Below, piece by piece: positions 53,099 to 63,116 of a DNA stretch of 64,000 nucleotides; the first letter of the stretch is position 1, and each line of letters begins with the position of its first letter. Below the pieces are notes generated by a model. That model was not told where the DNA came from. It did no database searches and saw nothing but the letters and a program-made list of their open reading frames with translations. The stretch lies in NCBI RefSeq assembly GCF_018122735.1, contig NZ_JAGRRD010000001.1:3837475-3901474 (forward strand), written 5' to 3'. Origin of the DNA: Azoarcus sp. L1K30 (GTDB lineage Bacteria > Pseudomonadota > Gammaproteobacteria > Burkholderiales > Rhodocyclaceae). Position numbers and translations under genes: made by a program.

Positions 53099-54409
53099 AT
53101 GGCAGAAGATTCCGATCCCCGGCCTGCGCAGTTGGAAGATGCACACGCACGCCTGAAAACAGTGTTCGAGCGGCTCGATGTGGCCGAAGATGTGCGTGTG
53201 CGCCTGGCGCAGCCGGCGCTGTCGCTTCAAGTTGGCATTCCGGTACGGATGGACGATGGGCAGTTGCGCGTATTCACCGGCTGGCGAGTGCAGTACGGCA
53301 CCATTCGTGGGCCGGCCAAGGGCGGGGTGCGCTTTCATCCGGCGGTCACGGCGGACGAGGTGAGCACGCTCAGCTTCTGGATGGCGATCAAGTGTGCGGT
53401 TGCCGGATTGCCCTATGGTGGCGGCAAGGGCGGTGTGCGGGTTGATCCGAAGTGTCTTTCGCGGGGCGAGCTCGAGCGCCTGTCGCGTGGCTACATGCGT
53501 GCCATTGCCGATGTCGTCGGCCCGGACCGGGACATTCCTGCGCCGGACGTGAATACCAACCCGACCATCATGGGCTGGATGGCCGATGAGTACGCGAACA
53601 TCGTTCGGCGCCACGACCTTGCGGTGATCACCGGCAAGCCGCTGGAGCTGGGCGGGTCGCGGGGTCGTGTCGAATCCACCGGACGTGGCGCGCTGCAGGT
53701 ACTGGATCTGTGGGCGCAGCGCGAAGGACGCGAGGCGGCGCGGACGACCGTGGCGGTGCAGGGTTTCGGCAACGCCGGATACCACTTCGCACGCCTTGCC
53801 CATCAGGCCGGCTACCGCATCGTCGCACTGTCCGATTCAAAGGGCGGCATTCATGCGCCTGACGGCCTTGATCCCGAGCCCATCTGGGCCCACAAGCATG
53901 AGCGTCGCAAGCTCAACGACGCGGTGTATTGCGAGGACTCCGTCGTGGGGGGGCATGACTGCGCACGCGAGATCAGCAACGAAGAACTGCTGGCGCTCGA
54001 AGTCGACGTGCTGGTGCTTGCAGCGCTGGAGGACCAGATCGACGAGCGCAATGCCGGCGAGGTGCGCGCCGGCCTGATCCTCGAGATTGCGAACGGGCCG
54101 GTGACCAGCAAGGCAGATGCCATTCTGGCGCAACGTGGTATCGCGGTGCTGCCCGATGTGCTGTCGAACTGTGGTGGCGTGATCGTGAGCTATTTCGAGT
54201 GGATACAGAACCGCAGCGGCGACTACTGGGATGAAGACTGCGTCAATCTGCGTCTGAGCAAACGTCTCGAGGCAGAGGCGACCGCGGTCATGGACCTGGC
54301 GGCGGTGGAATCCGTGTCGTTTCGCGACGCGGCCTACCTGCATGGCGTCGGACGTATCGCCGATGCGCAGTCGCAACGCGGTACCTGCCGCGATTTCTCT
54401 ACAGGCTAG
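53099..54409 (+). CDS. gdhA: Glu/Leu/Phe/Val dehydrogenase (glutamate dehydrogenase type)
   Basis: A 436-residue amino-acid dehydrogenase that interconverts an amino acid, most likely glutamate, with its 2-oxo acid and ammonia using NAD(P). The substrate lysine is in [15 protein letters not shown], and [15 protein letters not shown] and [17 protein letters not shown] are strongly conserved. The Rossmann motif is [16 protein letters not shown]. The residues fit glutamate dehydrogenase better than leucine dehydrogenase, whose proteins are shorter. The ATG at 53099 has GGAGGAG 7 bases upstream. The gene is followed by acnA after 88 bases. Confidence 0.9.
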   Translation: MAEDSDPRPAQLEDAHARLKTVFERLDVAEDVRVRLAQPALSLQVGIPVRMDDGQLRVFTGWRVQYGTIRGPAKGGVRFHPAVTADEVSTLSFWMAIKCAVAGLPYGGGKGGVRVDPKCLSRGELERLSRGYMRAIADVVGPDRDIPAPDVNTNPTIMGWMADEYANIVRRHDLAVITGKPLELGGSRGRVESTGRGALQVLDLWAQREGREAARTTVAVQGFGNAGYHFARLAHQAGYRIVALSDSKGGIHAPDGLDPEPIWAHKHERRKLNDAVYCEDSVVGGHDCAREISNEELLALEVDVLVLAALEDQIDERNAGEVRAGLILEIANGPVTSKADAILAQRGIAVLPDVLSNCGGVIVSYFEWIQNRSGDYWDEDCVNLRLSKRLEAEATAVMDLAAVESVSFRDAAYLHGVGRIADAQSQRGTCRDFSTG

Positions 54410-54497
54410 CACCGGTCTGTTCAGCACCAGTGAATCTGCCGCCGAACTTGCGTGGCGTCAGATTGAAACCGCAGGACGCACAAAAGGAGAGCGAACC

Positions 54498-57233
<2,736 letters not shown>

Positions 57234-57240
57234 GTGCCGG

Positions 57241-58599
57241 ATGAATGCCGTCAGCAGTGCGCGCCACGGCGCCGCCGAGCGCCTGTTCAAGCGTCTGGTC
57301 GATGTCGACGATGATGCGGCAGAGGTGTTTCGGCCGTCGGCACGCGATTCCATTCCGGGCAATTTCTTTCGCACCATCGGCGCCACCTTCCTGGTCCAGC
57401 TCGGCGATGCGCTGACCGGCCCCAAGATCAGTCTCGTCTGGCTGCTGGGTGCGGTCGGCGCGCCGGCCTACCTGGTCGGCCTGTTGGTGCCGATCCGTGA
57501 GTCCGGCTCCATGCTGCCGCAATTTGCCATTGCCAGTTTCGTCAGCACGTGCCGGCTCCGAAAATGGGTGTGGGTCGGTGGCGCGGTAGCGCAGGCGGTC
57601 GCAGTGGCAGGCATTGGCCTGAGCGCCATGTTTGTCGGCGGCGCGACCGCGGGCTGGCTGATCATCGCGCTGCTGATGGTGTTCAGTCTTGCGCGTGCAT
57701 TCAGTTCGATTGCCGCAAAGGATGTCCTTGCCCGGACCATACCGAAATCTGCGCGCGGGCAAACAAGTGCGTGGGCGGCGAGTGCGGCCGGGCTCGTTAC
57801 GGTCGGTGCGGGCGCCATGCTGGTGTTGAGCCCGGATACACGCCACGATGCCGGCTTTTATGCGTTGATCGTGCTCGGGGCGTCCACGCTGTGGCTGCTT
57901 GCTGCTGCAATCTATGCGCGCATGCGCGAGTCTCCCGAGTCCCCGGACAACAAGGCAGGCGGCGCTGCGACCGCAGGTGCACGGCTGGGGTGCCTGAAGA
58001 CCGACCCCCTGCTGCGGCGTTTCGTGGTCGCGCGCTGTCTGCTGCTATGTACGGCATTGAGTGCACCGTTCTACGTCAGTCTGGGTCAGGCGGCGTTCGG
58101 TTCGCAGCCCCTGTTGTTGGGAGCCTTCATCGCTGCAAGTGGGCTCGCGAGTCTGGTCAGCGCGCCTTTCTGGGGGCGACTCGCCGATCGCTCCAGCCGC
58201 AAGGTGATGATGCTCGGAGCCGGCCTGGCTGCGGCCGCGGGCGTGGCGGCATTTGCCATCGATGCGCTGGGCGAGGGCCGGCGGGGAATGTCGTGGCTGT
58301 TGCCGGTGCTCTACTTCGTGCTCGCCGTTGCCCACCAGGGCGCGCGGATCGGACGCAAGACCTATGTCGTCGACATCGCTTCGGGCAATGAGCGCACTGA
58401 CTATGTTGCCGTCAGCAATACCGTGGTGGGGCTGGTGCTGCTTGGCGCGGGAACCCTGGGGGCGATCGGCGCGGCATTCTCGACGCCGCTGGTCATTCTC
58501 GCGCTGTCGATGCTCGGGCTTGGGGGTGCCTGCATGGTCTATCGCCTGCCGGAAGCGGAGGGGGCGGGCGCTGCGGACCACGGGGCAGCGGAGACCTAG
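57241..58599 (+). CDS. MFS transporter
   Basis: A 452-residue major facilitator with about 12 hydrophobic helices, preceded by a soluble N-terminal tail of about 40 residues. The MFS loop 8-9 motif is visible as APFWGRLADRSSRKVMMLGA. LVGLLVPIRESGSMLPQFAIA near residues 77-97 is characteristic of a poorly studied MFS subgroup in betaproteobacteria. The ATG lies 7 bases after the acnA stop. It converges with the glutamine amidotransferase gene of the next cluster. Substrate unknown. Confidence 0.8.
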   Translation: MNAVSSARHGAAERLFKRLVDVDDDAAEVFRPSARDSIPGNFFRTIGATFLVQLGDALTGPKISLVWLLGAVGAPAYLVGLLVPIRESGSMLPQFAIASFVSTCRLRKWVWVGGAVAQAVAVAGIGLSAMFVGGATAGWLIIALLMVFSLARAFSSIAAKDVLARTIPKSARGQTSAWAASAAGLVTVGAGAMLVLSPDTRHDAGFYALIVLGASTLWLLAAAIYARMRESPESPDNKAGGAATAGARLGCLKTDPLLRRFVVARCLLLCTALSAPFYVSLGQAAFGSQPLLLGAFIAASGLASLVSAPFWGRLADRSSRKVMMLGAGLAAAAGVAAFAIDALGEGRRGMSWLLPVLYFVLAVAHQGARIGRKTYVVDIASGNERTDYVAVSNTVVGLVLLGAGTLGAIGAAFSTPLVILALSMLGLGGACMVYRLPEAEGAGAADHGAAET

Positions 58600-58627
58600 C
58601 GCGGTAAGGCGCGGCGGAAAAAGGACT

Positions 58628-59368
58628 TCACGGTGCGGGCTTGCTGCCGGTGGCGCGCCCTGGCCGGGAACTGCGTGTGGAGGACACCGCATCGGCGGCG
58701 GCATGACGACGCGCGCTGTCGACCAGCGCCTTGAACAGGGCGCGGTGGGCGGTCACGGGCAGCAGGAATTCGGGATGCCACTGCACGCCGAGCAGAAAGC
58801 CGTAGTCGGGGTCTTCGATCGCCTGCACGATGCCGTCGAGGTCGCGTCCGCAGACCTGGAGACCGTCGCCGGTGCGGTCGATGGCCTGGTTGTGCAGGCT
58901 GTTGATACGTTGCGTGCCATCGCCGACCAGGCGCGCAAGCATGGAGCCGGCCTCGACGTGCAGTTTTTTCAGCGGCAGCACCGTCCATCGATTCGACGTG
59001 TGGCGACGCCGCGAACGCAGTTCCTGGAACAGACTGCCTCCACGATAGATGTTCAGCAGCTGGGCGCCGCGGCAGATCCCGAGGATCGGAACCCGCCGCG
59101 AGAGCGACGTGCGGATGATCCGCATCTCGAGGGCGTCGCGTGCGGTGTCGTGACGGGGCTCGACCTCGGGTTCGGCGGCATAGAGCACCGGATCGATGTC
59201 ATGACCGCCGGTGATGACGACGCCATCGTAATGGTGGAGGCGCCACCTGTCGCTAGGGCGAATGTGTATCGGTTTGCCGCCATACAGCCGCACCGCGCAG
59301 GCAACGAGGATTCGCGGTCCGAGCGCGCCCTTCTCCGGACCGGTGATCGCGATCAGTGGGTGATCCAC
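58628..59368 (-). CDS. class I glutamine amidotransferase / gamma-glutamyl hydrolase (peptidase C26, PuuD-like)
   Basis: A 246-residue protein with the full catalytic triad: Cys99 in ILGICRGAQLLNIYRG, and His198 and Glu200 in FLLGVQWHPEF. SLHNQAIDRTGDGLQV is typical of PuuD, which hydrolyses gamma-glutamyl-gamma-aminobutyrate. The start is GTG at 59368, inside the last codons of the amidoligase gene (16-base overlap). It is the final gene of a five-gene minus-strand unit. In context it either supplies ammonia or cuts the gamma-glutamyl amide made by the amidoligase. The PuuD substrate should not be assumed. Confidence 0.85.
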   Translation of the reverse strand: MDHPLIAITGPEKGALGPRILVACAVRLYGGKPIHIRPSDRWRLHHYDGVVITGGHDIDPVLYAAEPEVEPRHDTARDALEMRIIRTSLSRRVPILGICRGAQLLNIYRGGSLFQELRSRRRHTSNRWTVLPLKKLHVEAGSMLARLVGDGTQRINSLHNQAIDRTGDGLQVCGRDLDGIVQAIEDPDYGFLLGVQWHPEFLLPVTAHRALFKALVDSARRHAAADAVSSTRSSRPGRATGSKPAP

Positions 59369-60351
59369 GTGCGCTCGACCTCGTCGGCCCAGTCACCGAG
59401 CAGTCGCTCGATCGGGCTTCGCAGTATCTTGCGGTAGCGCTCGCTGCATGCGCGCAGGCGTTCCGGGTCTGCGGCGAGCCGTTCGACCTCGATCCAGTCG
59501 TTCCATGCGCAATGCAGTCCCCAGCTGGGGCGGCTGATCTCGCAGTCGGGGAGGCGGTAGTGGAAGGCCGGGCGTGGCTTGATGCGGGCGTCGGCCGTTG
59601 CACGGCGCACGCGCGGCGCATCCAGCTCGAGGAACAGGGGCAGCAGGTCGAGGGCGCGGTTTCGCGTCGGGTTGGCGTCGAGATAGTCGTCGATCAGCGT
59701 TGCCAGATCCGGACGGTAGTCGGCGTCGAGCACGCGCACGACGTAATCGACGGGAAACGGATCGACGTAGCTCGTGACGCGCCTCGACATGTCGATGTCC
59801 GCGCGCGCGTAGAGCCAGTCGTACAGACACAGGAAGGCCTGCAGATAGGCTGCGATCGTCTTCGCGTCGGTGTGCGGGAGCTCAACGTTCAGCTGCATGC
59901 CGAAGGCGTTGACGAGGCGATCCGACGTCCCTTGAGCGCCCGCCTCGCGCAGATGCGCGATCAGGTCTTCGACCTCTCCCAGGCGTGCCATGGGCATGGG
60001 TGGGCTGACGACCTCGAGCGGTACCAGCGGGGTTGCAAGCCACTTGAGCGCTTCTTCGGTGGATTTGCCAATGCCGCCCGCGAAAGTGTCTTCGTCGTGG
60101 TGCTCGCGGCCCAGTTGTTTCAGGAGTTCGAAGTCCAGTTCGACCAGCCAGTCGCCCGCTGCATCCCCCCTGAGCACCCGCTCATAACGTCCCCGATGCT
60201 CGATGTCTGCGCCGATGGCGTCCGCGACGAGCGTGGCCAGTGTGTCGAGCGTAAAGCCATTCATTTCCAGTTCGACGCCGACCCGACGGGGGCCGCCATC
60301 GGGGTTCTGTGTCAGCGCCGGCTTTCGCAGGGCTCTCTGTTGCTGTGGCAT
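59353..60351 (-). CDS. amidoligase family protein (glutamine-synthetase-like fold)
   Basis: A 332-residue member of the amidoligase family (the PF12224 type), predicted to form an amide bond between a carboxylate and an amine using ATP. The family signature RRVGVELEMNGFTLDTLATL is at residues about 22-41. Further on are VELDFELLKQLG, VSPPMPMARLGEV, LNVELPHTDAKTIAAYLQAF and a C-terminal HCAWNDWIEVERLAA-like segment. The ATG at 60351 follows GGAGGAG by 12 bases. A GTG at 60423 would overlap the upstream gene but adds unconserved residues. No member of this exact type has, to my knowledge, an assigned substrate. The neighbours point to gamma-glutamyl chemistry. Confidence 0.8.
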   Translation of the reverse strand: MPQQQRALRKPALTQNPDGGPRRVGVELEMNGFTLDTLATLVADAIGADIEHRGRYERVLRGDAAGDWLVELDFELLKQLGREHHDEDTFAGGIGKSTEEALKWLATPLVPLEVVSPPMPMARLGEVEDLIAHLREAGAQGTSDRLVNAFGMQLNVELPHTDAKTIAAYLQAFLCLYDWLYARADIDMSRRVTSYVDPFPVDYVVRVLDADYRPDLATLIDDYLDANPTRNRALDLLPLFLELDAPRVRRATADARIKPRPAFHYRLPDCEISRPSWGLHCAWNDWIEVERLAADPERLRACSERYRKILRSPIERLLGDWADEVERTWITH

Positions 60352-60395
60352 TGTTTTCGCACGCTCCTCCGGTTGATGACTTGCTGACCTTTCGT

Positions 60396-60839
60396 TCACG
60401 GCTTGAGTCGGCGATATACCCACGCGGTTTCTCCATCGTCGAGTGTCATTTCAACGCGTTCGTAGCGTATGCCAAGGCGTTCATATCGATCGAGCGCCTT
60501 GAGCCCGGCTGCCGTGACCTCGAACACCACGCCGTCGACCCGTGCTGCAGCATCGGCGACGACATTGAGCCCGTCCGCGCGAAAGCCGGACAATCGCGCC
60601 ATTCGGGGTATTGTCGCGTCGCCGATCACCAGCCAGCGCACCGGGCGGTAGCGGAGCGTGCCGTATGCGAACACGCGATGGGCGTGTGTCGTGTCGATTT
60701 GTGCTAGTCCGGGCGGCGGGGCGTATCCATAGGGGCTCAGCAGCAGGTACCACAGGCAGGCCCCAACGATAGCCGTTGCCGCGCCAGCGCCGGAAATCCA
60801 GTATTCAAGTCTGCGCCAAAACGTATTGCTTCGCCCCAT
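60396..60839 (-). CDS. membrane-anchored gamma-glutamylcyclotransferase-like protein
   Basis: A 147-residue protein with an N-terminal membrane helix (GAGAATAIVGACLWYLLLS, about residues 18-36) and a GGCT/AIG2-like domain. The substrate loop is VFAYGTLRY (YGTLR at 59-63), and the catalytic glutamate is Glu120 in LKALDRYERLGIRYE. Such enzymes release 5-oxoproline from gamma-glutamyl amines or peptides. A membrane anchor is unusual for the family and suggests action at the inner-membrane surface. The ATG at 60839 has GGAGG directly upstream. A longer open frame to 61154 overlaps the next gene and is not used. Confidence 0.78.
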   Translation of the reverse strand: MGRSNTFWRRLEYWISGAGAATAIVGACLWYLLLSPYGYAPPPGLAQIDTTHAHRVFAYGTLRYRPVRWLVIGDATIPRMARLSGFRADGLNVVADAAARVDGVVFEVTAAGLKALDRYERLGIRYERVEMTLDDGETAWVYRRLKP

Positions 60840-60903
60840 ACCCTCCAGGCCTGCGGAAATCCGTCTCCTGATGGACAGGGGAGAAGACGCCAGGGTTCCT
60901 GCG

Positions 60904-61686
60904 TTACGTCTTGATTCGTTTCCGCGCCGTGCCGTTGGCGGGAGCGAGCCAGTCGGCGACCTGCGTCGCGACCCATTCCCCGTCGTCCAGCGGCAGGTCA
61001 TGTCCGGCCGTGGGGTGTTGGCGGAGCGGACAGTCCCAGGCCGCTGCAAGCGCAGCCGAACAGGCCGGGTTGACCAGCATGTCGCCCGCAGCGGCCAGCA
61101 GCAGCATTTCTGCAGCCGGCTTGCGCGGCGGCGCGTGAAAGCGCGCCGCGGCAATCAGTTGGCGCATGGCGTTGCGGGTGGAGACCGGGTGGTCATCGTG
61201 GATGCGGCTCCACTCATCCACGATTGCGGGGTCGTTCGCGTGGTGCCGGCTGGTCAGTTGCAGGATCGCACTCGCATGCCTGCGCGGATCGCGCACCGTG
61301 AGTGCAAGGCGCAGCAGGGGCCAATACGTGTGCGGACGCAGGCGGTGATGGAATGGGCTGAAGGGCCGCATGCTGGTGTTGATGAGCACGCAGCGCGCAA
61401 TATCCTGGGGATATGCGTCCGCCCATGAAACTGCCACCATGGCGCCGAGCGACATGGCCAGCAGGTTGTATGGTGGGGACAGACCGATCCCTGCCGAGCG
61501 CTCATGGGCGAATCGTGCCAGTTGCCGAACGTCGGTCGGGCTGATCTGTCGGTTGAGGTCTCCATTGCCGGGCAGATCGAGCGTCACCACGTCCGCGCTG
61601 GGCAATGTACGGCGGAAGGTGTCGATGAAATGACCCCAGTGACGCTGCTCCCGCGTCAGGCCGCGAAGAAATATCCATGTCGCCAT
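60904..61686 (-). CDS. alpha/beta hydrolase
   Basis: A 260-residue alpha/beta-fold hydrolase. The nucleophile elbow is LLAMSLGAMVAV with Ser79 (a Met replaces the first Gly of GxSxG), the acid is Asp202 in AAAGDMLVNPAC, and the histidine is His229 in TAGHDLPLDDGEWV. The oxyanion region is WIFLRGLTREQRHWG. No signal peptide is present, so it should act in the cytoplasm. The ATG at 61686 lies 4 bases after the M14 gene stop, which makes co-transcription very likely. It could cleave an ester or amide intermediate of the cluster's pathway. Substrate unknown. Confidence 0.82.
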   Translation of the reverse strand: MATWIFLRGLTREQRHWGHFIDTFRRTLPSADVVTLDLPGNGDLNRQISPTDVRQLARFAHERSAGIGLSPPYNLLAMSLGAMVAVSWADAYPQDIARCVLINTSMRPFSPFHHRLRPHTYWPLLRLALTVRDPRRHASAILQLTSRHHANDPAIVDEWSRIHDDHPVSTRNAMRQLIAAARFHAPPRKPAAEMLLLAAAGDMLVNPACSAALAAAWDCPLRQHPTAGHDLPLDDGEWVATQVADWLAPANGTARKRIKT

Positions 61687-61690
61687 CGGC

Positions 61691-62776
61691 TCAGGCGTAC
61701 CAGTGCGCCACTGCCTGGGCGTGGTGTTCGGCGCGCGCGGCCCCCTGAGGCAGCCACTTGTGCGCGCTGCAGGTTGCGCGCGACAGGAAGTCGAGCAGCG
61801 ATACGTGGCGGCGCAGCACGCGTTGCTGCCGATGCGCAATGAGCGGGTTGAACATGCCGTTGCGCGACAGCAGCTGGCGCGGATTCTTCTTGATCCACTG
61901 CCAGGAGCCCATCTCCAGCGTCAGCGGCAGAAAGATCCGCCCCGGTGTGCCGCAGGCGCGCTGATGGAGGTAATCCCACAGATCGCCGTGAGCCAGGTAC
62001 TGGCGGCTCTGGGGTTCGAAAATGTAGGGATGGTGGAGGTGGGTGCGGAAGAACACTTCCTTGAGCGCATGGATTTCGGCGAGATGGCAGAAAGGCGTGC
62101 GCGTATGTGCGTAGGGAAACCAGATGCGGTCGCTGAGACCGAAACCGGAATGGCAGTCTACGGCAAGGGAAAACTGGCGTCCGAGCAGTTCGTCGGCGAC
62201 GGCTTCGGACACCGCCTGGTTCTCGATCTCCATGGCATCGCCCTGGCTGCCGCGGTACCAGGGCAGGCGTGGGCTGATGCGCTGACCGCCGATCATCAGC
62301 GGGACGCGTTCGGACGATTCCAGCGGTGCGTTGCGCATCAGGTCGACACCGTTGGGATTGGCGCGCGTACCCAGAAGCATGCCGCCGGGATTGACGAGCG
62401 GCATGAAGACCAGGCGCAGTGTATCGAGTTGCCGATGGAGCGTGGCGTCCCACTGCAGACGCATGGCAAGGTAGTGCAGATAGGCGATCGCGACATTGGC
62501 ACCGATGCGTTCGAGGCCATGGATGCCGCCGAAGATGCCGATGGCAGGCAGTTCGGGCGCCGGATTGCCGAGCGTGATGGCGTAGATCGGGAGCGGCTGA
62601 CCCGATCGCAGGACGACCGTCCGCATGATGCGCGCTTCGAGATGTTGCGCACCATCGTCGATGATGCGCTCCAGTGCAGACAGTTCGGGAAGCGCAGGGT
62701 GGCTCACTTGCGGTCGTCCGAAGGTGGGTATCCGAGCATAGCGCAGTGGTCGGAAAAATTCTGCGCTCAACGCCAT
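61691..62776 (-). CDS. M14-family zinc carboxypeptidase (DUF2817-like)
   Basis: A 361-residue metallopeptidase without a signal peptide. The zinc ligands are His86 and Glu89 in GGIHGLERIG and His209 in LAVDCHSGFG. The catalytic glutamate is Glu288 in LPLTLEMGSW. The substrate-binding Asn/Arg lie in RANPNGVDLMRN. Cytoplasmic M14 members remove single residues from small peptides or deacylate amino acids, as succinylglutamate desuccinylase does. It is the first gene of the amidoligase cluster. The start at 62776 (MALSAEFFRP) is probable; it has TTAAGG close upstream. Confidence 0.83.
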   Translation of the reverse strand: MALSAEFFRPLRYARIPTFGRPQVSHPALPELSALERIIDDGAQHLEARIMRTVVLRSGQPLPIYAITLGNPAPELPAIGIFGGIHGLERIGANVAIAYLHYLAMRLQWDATLHRQLDTLRLVFMPLVNPGGMLLGTRANPNGVDLMRNAPLESSERVPLMIGGQRISPRLPWYRGSQGDAMEIENQAVSEAVADELLGRQFSLAVDCHSGFGLSDRIWFPYAHTRTPFCHLAEIHALKEVFFRTHLHHPYIFEPQSRQYLAHGDLWDYLHQRACGTPGRIFLPLTLEMGSWQWIKKNPRQLLSRNGMFNPLIAHRQQRVLRRHVSLLDFLSRATCSAHKWLPQGAARAEHHAQAVAHWYA

Positions 62777-62852
62777 GGCCTTAACGACACGACCCTGTCA
62801 CATAGCGCTGATAGCGTAGGCGGTTCCCGATCCGCCTCTTCCCGGAGTCCGA

Positions 62853-62981
62853 ATGCGTGCGCTGATTGACGGCGTTTCCCGTTATCCGCTGTGCGCCCTC
62901 ATCAGCGCCATGCTGTGGGGCGTGGTCGAGCTTGTCGCATTGCAGCGTGCGCGCTTCCGCCACGGGCCGCCCGATCGCTAG
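62853..62981 (+). CDS. 42-residue single-span membrane protein
   Basis: ATG 62853 to TAG 62979-62981 encodes 42 residues: MRALIDGVSRYPLCALISAM, then LWGVVELVALQRARFRHGPP, then DR. One hydrophobic helix (residues about 12-29) is followed by a strongly basic tail, which predicts a cytoplasmic C-terminus. GGAG lies 6 bases before the ATG, a good Shine-Dalgarno. It is divergent from the M14 gene and precedes the Cache sensor gene. Function unknown. Confidence 0.6.
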   Translation: MRALIDGVSRYPLCALISAMLWGVVELVALQRARFRHGPPDR

Positions 62982-63048
62982 CGCAGGTGCGGCCGCACCT
63001 GATCGCAGCGATCATGGGGCACGATGTCACACCGCAGAGATTCTTTTA

Positions 63049-63076
63049 TTGCCCCCGCATGCGCCAAGGATACAAT
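63049..63076 (+). promoter_or_regulatory. promoter of the Cache sensor gene
   Basis: TTGCCC (63049-63054), 16 bases, TACAAT (63071-63076). The predicted start of transcription is near 63083, about 34 bases before the GTG start. Confidence 0.5.
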
Positions 63077-63116
63077 GCGCTAATACCAAAGGCAGATCTC
63101 CTTCCTCGCGCTTCCC

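Noticed and set aside
60840-61154. 252-codon version of the cyclotransferase gene
   Set aside because: The extra 105 codons overlap the upstream hydrolase gene in another frame and are Arg-rich shadow sequence. ATG 60839 has a strong ribosome site.
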